DNA of 64,000 bases from Isoetes taiwanensis (Eukaryota > Streptophyta > Lycopodiopsida > Isoetales > Isoetaceae), in contig JAJEKV010000086.1 in the NCBI GenBank assembly GCA_021234155.1, positions 1 through 64,000 on the forward strand, read 5' to 3'. The position numbers and the translations under genes were made by a program. The notes beneath the pieces were generated by a model, which made no database searches, was not told the DNA's origin, and worked only from the letters and a program-made list of their open reading frames with translations. This document shows positions 12,341 to 22,941 of this stretch, in pieces (within the stretch, counting starts at the first letter, position 1; each line of letters begins with the position of its first letter).

Positions 12341-13322
12341 CTTTGGTCGAGCCGGCCGCTATATGGGGTGGAGGTTTGGGGCCCAAAGAAGCTAGCAAAA
12401 ATACGGGGATAGGTTGGAAAGGGTGCGTAAAGCTTTCTTTGACATATAGCTTGGGAGTGAAGGACACCGCATCAGACGATTTTGTTGTATGAGACGGGTT
12501 CGCCTTTACAAAGATTCGCTATGCGCAGCATCTTACTTGCTTCCATAAGGTGGATGGGATGGATGAGCATCGCTGTTCCCCACAGCCCGTGGTTGTTAAT
12601 CTGAGGGCCCCAAATGGGTCAAGAGGGTATGGCACGAGCAATCGTAAGGGATGGTTTAGAGGTGGTCTATGGATTACCAAATGATGGTGGTACCGGCATT
12701 CTCGATGCGCCAATGGGCAATTGGATGCGGGCTATGCCGCCACCCCGGGGATGCCTCTACTCTTGCAAAGCCCAAGACAGAGCACTATCACGCCGACAAT
12801 CCCGCCTTTGAGCATGGACCCCATCGCACTTGAAAGCACACATCTCAAAGAAGAAACGGAGAGCTATTGCTGCCATAAGGACGGGTTCCCATTACCTCGC
12901 AATTGAAACAGTCAGCCGGGGTGAATGGCGGCACGGATCCCCTGTGGAGGAGAGGATATGTCGCGGTTGTGAGATGCACGGATAGAGGATGAGCACCATG
13001 CCTCCAAAATGGTGCCCAACATATGCCCATGTCCGAAAGCAATGCACACCGATCTTAGATGCTCGACACACCGCTACATCGGCCACTTGCATCACCTATG
13101 GTAGCGCCGACCGAGCTTACATCCCGCAGATTTCTACCGGCCGACTTGCTCTTCGGGGCATGGTATTTGAGAGCCTATCGTTAGGGTTTTTCCTCCCAAG
13201 TGGGGGTTTTTTCATCCCTTTAGTAGGGTTCTACTGCATGATTACATTGTTTGTTTTTGGTGTTGGGGTTTTTGGCTTTTTTGCCTGTTCTCTGCATGTA
13301 CCGTCTCATAGGCCTCTGGCCT

Positions 13323-13364
13323 CCGTGGACGTTAAAATAAACTTCCTTCCTTCCTTCCTTCCTC
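13323..13364 (+). repeat. LINE terminal motif plus (TTCC)n tail
   Basis: CCGTGGACGTTAAAATAAA followed by about five TTCC repeats, directly abutting host sequence CTCTCTTGCC. The same motif and tail occur in opposite orientation at 15688-15724, so the motif defines the 3' terminus of a LINE family. Confidence 0.75.
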
Positions 13365-14543
13365 TCTCTTGCCTTTGCATATTTTCTTATTTTATTTATG
13401 GGGTTGCTAGACATTGTTCCTATGGTCCGCCTCCCATTCAGATTTTCCCACATATTGTATAATCACGCCGATGAATGACAAGCCTAGGCCGGTTTTTGTG
13501 TTCTTTGCGAGTCCCTTCCCAGAATTGTACAGACTTAGTATAGGTTAGATTTATGCTTCAAGCTCATATTAAGAAGCTCCAAGTCTTATAATGAGCATGA
13601 GACTTAGAAATCTAGCTTGAACATTGGAGTCAAATAACAATTCAAAGACATTGTTCTGTGATAAGATGCAATGAGAATAAGCCATAGCATTGAGAAAATC
13701 CAAGTATTATGCTTAGTGGGAACCTCTAACCATAGCATTACTTCATTTTATTCCATGTCGTACAGTGCAAGATATTTGACTCTGCAATAAACATGGGGTT
13801 CTTGTATTTTACCCACTAGATTGAGCACTAGATTAGAATGGGACTTTTGATTGCAAATAACCGCCCGTAAACATCACTCCTAGCCATTGAAATCAAAGAC
13901 GCTTGAAGGTTTGCTTGGCAAGTATATTTGAAGGTTTGCATGGCATTGCTATGCAACCAACATGTAGTCTCGAGTTATGGCCAATCACGTCTTCATTCTT
14001 TTATTTCTTTATAGTTGTAACAAGATACAGTAAAGCAGGACGGATACAAGATCTCAAAAGCAACACAATTAACAAAGTGTAGCAATCTATATTATTTTCT
14101 TGAATGCCACGTTGTTGCTACATGCTAAGAAACCTTGCTAACACTTGCATTCATTGTGTTTATCTTAGCTTTCATTAACTGATATCAACATATATGCGAA
14201 TGAGAATTATTGATCTTTGCAATATTCTGAGCTTTAGCAAAACTTACATTAAACAACTCAAGGGATTTGAATCCTAGTATTTCGATTGCACTTAAACATA
14301 AAACTTCTCATCCAAACAAAATAGCTTGAAGCTTAAACTCCTGCAGCTTGACATAAATGTAGACACCAAATTGTGGCCATTACTGTTATGGAATTGAAGC
14401 ACAATCATGGTCAACCATTATTATGCCGTCCTTCAAAAAAAAAACTTTTTCATGTAACTATAACAAAGATCTAAACATAGAACTTGATTTTAATAAATGC
14501 TCATTTTCAGTTTCTATCCTTTATTTTATTCATCATTGAATAT

Positions 14544-14722
14544 TTATTTACAAGAGATGGCTAGAGATTCAGCACAACTTTGCCGCAAGCCATAGATAAC
14601 TCCACCGTAAGAGCCCAAAAGATCCCTTTCTTTCAATTTGTTAAAAGCACAAGCAGTGACAAAGCTATCAAATCCTGCATTATGGGAAGGACCTTCTTTC
14701 TGAACCCCCAAGCTTTGAGCCA
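14544..14722 (-). pseudogene. CAF1-type deadenylase, C-terminal fragment, unit I
   Basis: The minus strand encodes VAQSLGVQKEGPSHNAGF, DSFVTACAFNKLKERDLLGS and YGGVIYGLRQSC to the stop at 14544. This is the C-terminal part of the CAF1/POP2 nuclease domain with the last catalytic aspartate (AGFDSFVT). The gene is cut at about 14722, where sequence jumps to the CCACAAGATAA motif of block B, losing about two thirds of the coding region. The stretch shown is open, matching the unit III copy. Confidence 0.8.
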
Positions 14723-14725
14723 CAA

Positions 14726-14850
14726 GATAAAATCCATGCCACAAGATAACAACTTACAATTTTTTATTTTGGTACACGAAATTGAAGGGGAGATAAGCAG
14801 AGAAGAGTTTCTAAATGCGGTCAGTCAGATGCGGTTTTCAATACCCACCT
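14726..14850 (-). pseudogene. Detached CAF1 5' end in block B, unit II
   Basis: Same short CAF1 start and leader as at 4665-4860, beginning at the fusion point with the unit I CAF1 C-terminus. The junction reads through CCACAAGATAAAATCC, and CCACAAGATAA recurs 15 bp further on. This fits a microhomology-driven join. Confidence 0.6.
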
Positions 14851-15446
14851 GAACTTTATATCCTGAACTCATGGAGTTTTATTCTCTTATAGGATTTAGA
14901 CCTTTCTTTTTTCCTCCTCATGTGACCGTAGACGTCTTATCATTCTCTCGCCTTGAACCTCTATGTTGTTTGATCCATGATGTTTTCAGCTCGCGGCAAT
15001 ACGAGGGCATACATGATGTTGTTCGTGCACATAGTCGCAGGCATCGTCGTTGGTCATCTTCCTCTTCCATCTGCAATAACTGTCCAGGGAGTTCCACGTG
15101 TTGATGTTCGTGTTCACGGCGAATGGCGGTCATCATGCTCTCCCTCTCGCTATGTGGTTTGCGATGTTGCTCGACATTTAGATGTTTCCCGTCGGCTGGG
15201 CTTGTAGGTAAGGAAGTTCTCTGGTATTGTGTTTTTTGCGAGTCCCTTTCCAGAATGGCATCGATCCGAGCCCTCGGATCGTTATTCTGGGATGGGACGA
15301 GCAGCTATATATGTGTTTGTCCTTCTTATGGCTCGTTATCGGCGTCTTCTCACAACAGCATCTCTTTCCGTGTCCATTGCTTCCCACCCTACCCGCCCTT
15401 ATATGTTATTTTGAGTTCGTCTATTCTTTATATGTTTTTGTTCAGT

Positions 15447-15606
15447 ACTGACCACCCGTTGGGTGATGCTTTTTCCACCCGATGGCTGATGCAAATTATT
15501 TTCCACCCACTGGGTGATGCTATCTATATTTTTCCACCCGTTGGGTGATGCTAGATGATCTCCACCTATTGGTGATGCTATTTTTTCCTTTTCCACCTCT
15601 CGGTGA
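15447..15606. repeat. Palindromic minisatellite of block B, unit II
   Basis: Five to six copies of CCACCCRYTGGGTGATGC-type hairpin motifs with short T-rich spacers, one copy more than in units IV and V. Confidence 0.75.
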
Positions 15607-15687
15607 TGTTTTCTATTTCTATATATGTTTGTTTACAGTTCCTAATGTCTAATGGGTGTTTTTGCTTTCTGGGACTATTTTCTTAGG

Positions 15688-15893
15688 AAGGAAGGAAGGA
15701 AGGAAAAATTTTTAACGTCCACGGAACCCAATCGAGTTATGGGACCAAGTACATAAGGGACCGAAGTCCTGGACCGAAGTCCAAAGAAGAACATGGGCCG
15801 AAGCCCTTAAACCAAAGCACAACGTGAGCTAGAACACAACCATCATGACCCGGATTAAAAACCACCTGGGAAAAAACCGTTGCCAGGATGACT
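15688..15893 (-). mobile_element. Short LINE 3'-end fragment with (TTCC)n tail
   Basis: Insertion of about 206 bp absent from units I, III, IV and V. Read on the minus strand it ends in CCGTGGACGTTAAAAATTTT and (TTCC)n, nearly the same terminus as the 7.5-kb LINE. Upstream it has GGTTTTTTCCC and GGTTTTTAATCC runs like that LINE's 3' UTR. It is best read as a severely 5'-truncated copy of a related LINE. A SINE that borrows the LINE tail is possible, but I see no tRNA-type A and B boxes. Confidence 0.7.
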
Positions 15894-17074
15894 AGGGGTG
15901 CTCGCCTGCTATGGTTGTACCTATTTTATTAACGTTTAATGGGTACTTTCTAGGCATTTCTCCTTTTTTCCAGGTTTCACACATTCCATGGCGTCGATGC
16001 GCGTTGGCGGGCTTCACCAATTTCCTACCTTACTCTTCAGGGCATCCTCGAGGCCGTTGGCAACCATTTCTCATTAGGGTTTTCCTCGAAAACCCGAAAG
16101 GGCGGGGTATTTTATCCCGATGAGAAGTTGTCGCCATTGTCCTCTCTCTTGCCTCTACATATTTTCTTATTTTATTTATGGGGTTGCTAGACATTGTTCC
16201 TATGGTCCGCCTCCCATTCAGATTTTCCCACATATTGTATACTGCTGCTGTGATGAATGACAAGCCTAGGCCGGTTTTTGTGTTCTTTGCGAATCCCTTT
16301 TCGTTTTATTCCATGCTGGCACAGCCAAGATATTTGACTCTGCAATAAACATGGGGTTCTTGTATTTTACTCCACTAGATTGAGCACTAGATTAGAATGG
16401 GACTTTTGATTGCAAATAACCGGCTCCAGAAACATCTCTCCTAGCCATTGAAATAAGTACGTTTGAAGGTTTGCTTGGCAAGTATGTTTGAAGGTTTGCA
16501 TGCCATTGCTATGCAACCAACATGTAGTCTCGAGTTATGGCCAATCACATCTTCATTCTTTTATTTCTTTATAGTTGTAACAAGATACAGTAAAGCAGGA
16601 CGGATACAGTGTAGCAATCTATATTATTTTCTTAAATGCCATGTTGTTGCTACATGCTAAGAAACCTTAGTAACACTTGCATTCATTGTGTTTATCTTAG
16701 CTTTCATTAACTGATATCAACATATATGCGAATGAGAATTATTGGTCTTTGCAATATTCTGAGCTTTAGCAAAACTTACATTAAACAACTCAAGGGATTT
16801 GAATCCTAGTATTTCCATTTCACTTAAACATAAAACTTCTCATCCAAACAAAATAGCTTGAAGCTTAAACTCCTGCAGCTTGACATAAATGTAGACACCA
16901 AATTGTAGCCATTACTGTTATGGAATTGAAGCACAATCATGGTCAACCATTATTATGCCGTCCTTCAAAAAAAAACTTTTTCATGTAACTATAACAAAGA
17001 TCTAAACATAGAACTTGATTTTAATAAATGCTCATTTTCAGTTTCTATCCTTTATTTTATTCATCATTGAATAT

Positions 17075-17904
17075 TTATTTACAAGAGATGGCTAGAGATT
17101 CAAAGACAACTTTGCCAAAAGCCATATAGATAACTCCACCGTAAGAGCCCAAAAGATCCCTTTCTTTCAATTTGTTAAAAGCACAAGCAAAGGACAAAGC
17201 TATCAAATCACGCATTATGGGAAGGACCTTCTTTTCGAACCCCAAGCTTTGAGCCACATTACTTAAGCTTCCATAGATATGACACCCAAACTTGGTCATA
17301 TACTTCACATCATATCTCCGTGGGAAAGTACGGATCCATGAGCACAAAGAAGTCATCTTATGAAGTCCGGCAAATCTTGGCAAGAGAAAAGCTTGAGCAA
17401 GTATGCAATGTCGTATCGCCAATCGAAAGTGATCCAGTTGAGGCTCCCATTGAAAAGAAACATGTGCTTGTGAAAGAGGAGCCTAACAAAGTCATCATGT
17501 GGTATGCCATATAGTTGAAGATCATCAAAGTTGATGCCATTTTGGCATAGAAAATCAATGGAGTCTTGAATAGTCATCCACATCCAAATCAAACCGAAGT
17601 TGAATTCCCGTAAATAGGGAGGGAATCTACCATGGTCATCAAAGAATGTGAGGCCCAGTTGGATGATCTTGAGCGTGTTAACATTTTTTTGCAATGTGGG
17701 TAGTGCATGAGAGGCCCCTTGCTCATGTGGCTAGGGGTTGCACGACTACTCCGGAAATTCAATGTCACCGCAACATTGGAGTAGTGCTTGGAAATGTTAG
17801 ATATATGATTGCATTCGGTCTCCGTGATTATATCTCCATACTTGTATTCGTGAATCTGAGGTGATCCAATCGGGCTTGTTAAGACTCTCAAAAGCAAAAT
17901 CCAT
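17075..17904 (-). pseudogene. CAF1-type poly(A) deadenylase, unit II
   Basis: CAF1 (CNOT7/8, POP2) is the DEDD-type 3'-5' exonuclease of the CCR4-NOT complex that shortens mRNA poly(A) tails. From the ATG at 17904 the gene encodes MDFAFESL, then KHYSNVAV (frame then broken before the DIEFPG-type block), NTLKIIQLGLTFFDDHGRFP, DSIDFLCQNGINFDDLQLYG, NWITFDWRYDIAYLLKLF and the AGFDSFVT region in altered frame. The length, about 830 nt, fits the ~275 codons of plant CAF1, which is commonly intronless. This is the only copy in frame across the WITF-YDIAYL catalytic junction, but it breaks after DLPD and near the last aspartate. It lies head-to-head with the KCBP fragment. Confidence 0.8.
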
Positions 17905-18164
17905 CCCACAAGATAACAACTTCCAATTTTTTATTTTGGTACAAGAAAGTTATGGGGAGATGAGCGGAGAAGAGTTTCTAAATGCGGTCAGTCAGATGCG
18001 ATTTTTCAATGCCCACCTGAACTTTATATCCGCATTTTTGTTGAATAAATATCCGCATTTTATATCCGGATTTTTGTTGAAGAAAAAGGTAAAAAAAAGG
18101 TAAATGATATTTTCAGTAAAACAGGTCAAGCTTAAACGCGTTTTGATATTTTCTGGGCTTTCCG

Positions 18165-20006
18165 GTGCGACCTGCAAATCCGAAGGCAAGTCTAGTTTTA
18201 GGGCCTGTAGCCATCGCCCTGATTTGCCTGGCTAAAATTTGCTCGAAAAGAATCATTCTTGCAGCTCTTTTGGCAAAGCCTGGATTTGAGGAAAAATCTG
18301 CGTGGATTACTGTAATGCTTAAATGCCTCAGACAAAAGACATTTCCTAGTTTGACATGTATGGCGCGTTATTTTCAGAATATAGATCGGAAGAATGCACA
18401 AACTGCTGACATTTTAAAGCGGCAAGCAGATCAATTGGTGCAGCTTGAAATGCTTTACAAAGAAGAGCAAGTTTTAAGGAAGAGATACTTCAACATGCTG
18501 GAAGGTACATATAAAGGATAATATTTGTGAAATAGGCTCAATTAGGTTGCTAATTTCTTTATTTGCCTTAGATATGAAAGGGAAGATTAGAGTGTATGCA
18601 CGCCGGAGGCCCCTGGTTGAGAAAGAAAAGGTTGAAAACCAGAAGATGGTTCTTATCAGTCCAGATGAATTCACCTTGGAGCACCCTTGGAAGGATGACA
18701 AGTCAAAACAGCACCAGTTTGATCATGTATTTTTGATGAAGAAGCAAGCCAAGATGCTATATTTGAAAATACAAAGGTGTGCATCTTCTTCATATCTATA
18801 ATGTATGCATATTTGCATATGTTCAAACTGGATCCGGAAAGACTTTCACTATCTATGGCACTGAAGAAAACCCAGGGCTTACACCAAGAGCAACTAAGGA
18901 ACTTTTTAAAGCGCGATCGGAACAAGTTCTCTTTTTCGTTGAAGGTGCTAGTTGTTTGCACTGTAGAAGCCTATCATTAAGTTGTTTTACCCAGGCAAAT
19001 GATTCGAAATGTTTTTTTGGGTGGAACCAGGCCTACATGCTGGAACTTTACAGGATACTTTAGTGGACTTGCTTCTTCTAAAGAATTTTAAAAGGCAGAA
19101 GCTTGAAATCGGGAAAGATTCGAAGGTAAAAATAGTCCATTTTTATCTGGCATTACTACTTGTTCCCTTTTCCATTAGTTTAGACATGTTTTTAATTACA
19201 GGACATGGTGGTAGTGGAAAATGCAACTCTTGTGCCAGTGATTACAAGGGCTGACTTAGAAACAATAGTACAGACTGGAGTTGAAAAGCGGCATACATCT
19301 GGGACCCAAATGAATGCAGAAAGTTCTCGCTCACATTTGATACTATCTGTTATAATCGAGAGTACAAACATGCAAACTCAGTCCGTTGTGAAAGGCAAAG
19401 TAAGGAAGAAAGACACATTTCTGCACTGTAGATTGGTTTTCTTTGGTTTGAAGTTAATAAGAATCCCATCAATTGCAGCTGAGTTTTGTGGACTTGGCTG
19501 GTTCTGAAAGAATAAAAACAATTAAAGGAGGCCCAAAGTATAAATAAGTCCTTATCTGCACTTGGGGACGTTATTAGTTCACTGGCCATAGGAGAGCAGC
19601 ACATACCTTATTGAAATCACAAGCTTACCATGCTTATGAGTGATTCTCTTGGAGGAAATGCAAAAACGCTCATGTTTGTCAACATATCTCCTGCTTTTGG
19701 ATGAGACTCACAACTCTCTCTGGTATGTGTTCTTTGCTTTCTTAGTATGAATTCTAGTGTTAGGTATACTAGACAAATATTGCACGTAGATGCTAATATA
19801 TTCTGCATTTTCTGAACTTGGGCAGCTATGCAACTCGGGTTAGGTCAATAACAAATGACCCTACAAAGAATATAATGCCAAAAGAAATTGTTTGTTTTAG
19901 AAAATTAGTTGGTTATTGGAAGGAACAAGCAGGTAGAAAGGCAGATGATGACGATCTTGAAGAAGTAAAGGATGAGAAATTTTCGAAAGAAAAATCTGAG
20001 TCGTGA
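18165..20006 (+). pseudogene. KCBP-type kinesin-14 motor end, unit II
   Basis: KCBP is a plant minus-end kinesin with a C-terminal motor followed by a calmodulin-binding helix. Visible in order: neck LVQLEMLYKEEQVLRKRYFN; intron about 18502-18570; MKGKIRVYARRRPL; TLEHPWKDDK; P-loop [12 protein letters not shown] (about 18823-18860, preceded by V where G is usual); [10 protein letters not shown]; intron 19124-19201; MNAESSRSHLILSVIIES (switch I); intron about 19400-19479; SFVDLAGSE (switch II); HIPY, then TGA where CGA (Arg) is expected, then NHKLTMLMSDSLGGNAKTL; an intron; YATRVRSI; and KLVGYWKEQAG, the calmodulin-binding segment. The MyTH4-FERM N-terminus is absent. Retained introns mean DNA-level duplication. 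The in-frame TGA at about 19612 and several frameshifts kill it. Confidence 0.85.
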
Positions 20007-20009
20007 TGG

Positions 20010-21130
20010 CTAGTTACTCTTATGATATTCTTTTTCCTCATCTACATCTACATGTGAGGTACTTCAAGCTCAAATTCGTAGGCTCGAAATGAGCTCCTAT
20101 TGGCTATAAAGATGAGTGGCCAACTAATTGTACATCTAAAACAGGTCGCCAAGTTTCTCTTGGAGCAGCTTACTTGGAGCTGACCGTGGTGGCAAACTCT
20201 ATTTTGTATGAAGGAGCTTCAGCATACCATCAATGGAATTTGCGGGGAGTTGTGTTGTGCCAACATAGAAGTGGAACTATTATAAATTATTCATTGATTG
20301 ACAGCACCTAGCTTTGTGCTTACGGGTCCATGAACTTTTGGCACAAGGCATGTGAGTAGAAATACAGTACTATAGGATGATATCTTGGCCCTTGTGTGAG
20401 TGCTAGCATGATGCCATGATATATTGTATATTTTAAAGCAAGATCATAGCAGAAATGTGAGATGAATACAAATATTGAATAAAAACAGAGCGAAGTTATT
20501 TACTGGTACCTAACTTGGCTGTGTATTTTCTAAGGATTTTGTTGTGGGTTCTACGTTTCTAGTAAATGATTGTTTCGTCTTTTAAAGCTCTATAATTTTC
20601 TTTTACAATGAAACAAAGCAACAGCTTGATTTCCTGCATTTTAGCCGGGCAGCAAAAGAAAGATGTAATGGTCATTGGTATGGGATGGGACAAAACACAA
20701 CGGGTATAATAGGGCATTAATAATTTGGACGTATCTGGGCAAGAATAATTGGAATAGCATTGGCTAAACACGACTAGAAGGGTAATTCAACATGTTATCA
20801 CGTCATGGAACTGGCTAAGTATGAAATAACAAGGGGGGTGATTGATTTTGAGGCATTTATGATTTATCTTTGGGTTTGTTGAATCTCATTATTCCCATAA
20901 GCTACGACTTTGCATAAACATTAAAATTCCGTCCGTCGTCATCATCTATAGATAGTTCATTCTTGGCAATTTTGTACAATATTTTTATGGGAAAAGAAGG
21001 GCAACACGAAAAATGGCACTGGTACCAATGTAACATAGCCCTTTATTGCTTTGTTTGGTATGTACATTCCTTTGGCCCTACCATGTACTTCAAGAAATAA
21101 TATAACACAATAAATGGTCACATTTTTTGT
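20010..21130. other. Block F, unit II: no gene seen
   Basis: AT-rich sequence following the kinesin stop. It includes a segment that once joined the kinesin 3' UTR region (ATGAGTGGCCAACTAATTG) and a GGGCATTAATAAT site at 20720, at or near which two other units are rearranged. No coding or RNA gene is supported. The LTR element of unit III inserted near the end of this block, at CCCTA. Confidence 0.6.
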
Positions 21131-22350
21131 TTGTTTTTGCTACTTTTTTGACAATTAACGATCACTACAATCCTTTCCACAGAGTGCGTTCGAGATGCAT
21201 ATCCAAGGCAAGATAAAGCGACAGAAACATTGGCTGTTAATTTGGAGCAAACACATGTCACATCAACATATCTAACTACAAGGATATCATTGCGCATCAA
21301 TTTTTCTAACTACAAGGATATCGTTGTGGAAAATGCGCTTGCCAATATGTGTATGCATGCAAGCACTATGATAGGGGGATATGTACATATTGCATGAAAA
21401 CACTATAATAGGGGGATATGTACAGATTGCAGATGGCAAGGAAGCTCTGTTCATGTTTGCGAGAATGTAACAAGCATTTGTGCATTCTAATTTGTAACCT
21501 TCGTTAGCTTACTAAATGAATGTGGCCTTGTAGCAGCATTGGGGATGGACCTAATAATGAAACCTTTATTATATTTGGGAAATGTGGCCTTGTAGCAGCT
21601 TTGAGGAATGTGGCCTTGTAGTAGATTTGGGGCATGGAAGATTGGTCTATGTTTGTTTTTTGATAAGATATATATATGGTGGGATGACACCTCTATGCAT
21701 GCACAAGTTTTTTGCCTTCAGATTTAAATGTATGCTCGATGAAAAGCCCAGCAACGCTCGGCAATTTTTCCAGTCATCAAATAATATTGGAACAAATAAT
21801 ATATTATTGTGGTGTTGTTGCATTGTACATGACATTGATATAAGAAATACAAAAGAACATCATCAAAACATGTAATTTCTGTAAAAAGTAATCAAACGTG
21901 CTTTTGACTAGTTATTATTATTCGATAATGATCCCTTACTCGCACATCCCTTATCTCACACTTTTAACCTTCGATCAATCACATTTTGCTTATGTGGCAT
22001 AATCTCAACCATGAGCGCAAAAGAAGACACCTAGAAATGCGTTTCTAATAATAGAACAGTGAGACAGTACATAAGATCATCACTATTACACCCTTGAACT
22101 CCATCCAAACTCATCTATCCAGAGCTTTTGAGCAATACATCTTCCTTACACATCAATGATATCTAATTTAAGAAATAGATTTAGGTGGCATTAATGTGAA
22201 ACCTCAGTAATCCTCTCAGACCATTTCAACCAATTTCCTTGCATCCAAAGGAATAGTTCTAATTGCTAACTATCCTAGTGTTCATAATATCAACCACTGC
22301 CATCCATTGAAGTGTTCACCACCATAACTAACTGTAATCCTACCGGGATA

Positions 22351-22792
22351 TGTAACGTTCCTAACCGACATGCCCTTAACCAACTGGGCAAAACCGTCTA
22401 GACGTTTATGAGTAGTCACTTATTTGATGCCAGTGTCTCACCGAACGTCCCACGAATTTCAAGGTTCTAATACTTTCGGCGCGGTCTACCATGGGCCCGT
22501 TCATGATCTCTCCCCACTAGAACTATGCTCGTTCTCGAGCATCCAAGGCTATACCATGTCTATGTCATACCATGTCACAATGATTACCAAGTCTTTGCAA
22601 ATTACCCATGCATACTGAACCCATGGAGACTGTTTCGAGACACACCAAATGTAACGCCCTAACCGACATGCCCTTAACCAACCCAAAAAACCGTCTTTAG
22701 GATTTATGAGTAGTCGCCACATTTATGCCGGTGTCTCGAACGCAAACACATTCAAGGTTCAATCGATGTTCTTTCAACTATGGGCGATTCTA
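22351..22792 (-). mobile_element. TRIM retrotransposon, decayed, unit III
   Basis: Two ~150-bp direct repeats, 22351-22503 and 22650-22792, start with TGTAACG and end near CCCGTT(A)CA. They flank about 146 bp of internal sequence containing CTCTCCCCACTAGAAC (a polypurine tract on the minus strand). The family is the same as at 39551-40288, where the initiator-Met primer site is visible; here the equivalent position reads CGAGACACACCAAAT and the site has been lost. Units I, IV and V have the empty site around GGGATATTAATTC. It encodes no protein, as expected for a TRIM. Confidence 0.75.
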
Positions 22793-22873
22793 TATTAATT
22801 CCTAAGATCAAACACCTTACAAGTAATTTCAATTATTATAATAAATAGATCGATAGTATCTTTTATGTCATAA

Positions 22874-22941
22874 GTTAATGAAAAAAAAGTAAAAAGTAAA
22901 AAATAAAAAATAAAAAGTAAAAAGTAAAAAGTAAAAAGAGA
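22874..22941. repeat. AAAAGT microsatellite, unit III
   Basis: Same locus as at 1351-1455, with fewer repeats. Confidence 0.75.

Larger units (their letters stand above)
9041..13364 (+). mobile_element. LINE, direct arm, with 3' end and (TTCC)n tail
   Basis: Plus-strand partner of the inverted arm. Homology to that arm starts at about 9195 and runs to about 11793. The sequence then continues through the rest of the RT, a C-terminal region and a 3' UTR rich in GGGTTTTT, ending in CCGTGGACGTTAAAATAAA and (TTCC)n. Bases 9041-9195 are a spacer with a foldback around GAAAGCTCGTTTGATAAGCTTTC. The element is broken by many frame changes. Tails made of a tetranucleotide rather than poly(A) occur in several non-L1 LINE clades. 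Confidence 0.8.
34..14722 (+). repeat. Tandem segmental-duplication unit I (A-B-C-D partial)
   Basis: First of five homologous units. A spans about 34-4664, B 4665-5595, C 5596-5841 and the 3' part of D 13365-14722. A 7.5-kb LINE pair separates C from D. D is cut inside the CAF1 gene and joined directly to the B block of unit II, so the 5' half of CAF1 and the E and F blocks are absent. Outside the LINE pair, the CAF1 remnants and a PPR scrap I see no gene. The 1-2000 stretch and the 13365-14540 spacer hold only AT-rich non-coding sequence shared with the other units. Many small differences from the other units fall at CAG/CTG sites. Confidence 0.85.
14723..21130 (+). repeat. Tandem segmental-duplication unit II (B-F)
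   Basis: Starts with block B fused to the cut CAF1 of unit I. B spans 14726-15687, C about 15894-16150, D 16150-17985, E 18000-20020 and F 20020-21130. A 206-bp LINE-tail fragment sits between B and C. Block A is absent. Bases 16264-17070 are AT-rich spacer with no gene; compared with units III-V this unit lacks about 0.3 kb around 16300. F holds nothing recognisable on either strand. This unit carries the most complete KCBP fragment. Confidence 0.85.

Noticed and set aside
5842-13364. Simple twin-priming (5' inversion) explanation for the LINE pair
   Set aside because: Twin priming leaves the inverted 5' part adjacent to its 3' continuation. Here about 2.6 kb is present in both orientations, so a second copy or another mechanism is needed.
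14977-15210. A 76-residue frame (MMFSARGNTRAY...) repeated in the B blocks of units II-V
   Set aside because: Its conservation equals that of the surrounding DNA, overlapping frames are conserved just as well, unit I breaks it, and no known domain is seen.
15688-15893. tRNA- or 7SL-derived SINE
   Set aside because: No A/B box pair or Pol III terminator is recognisable, and the upstream part resembles the LINE 3' UTR.
18165-20006. Functional KCBP kinesin gene
   Set aside because: The N-terminal MyTH4-FERM part is missing, there is an in-frame stop in the motor core shared with another unit, and there are several frameshifts.
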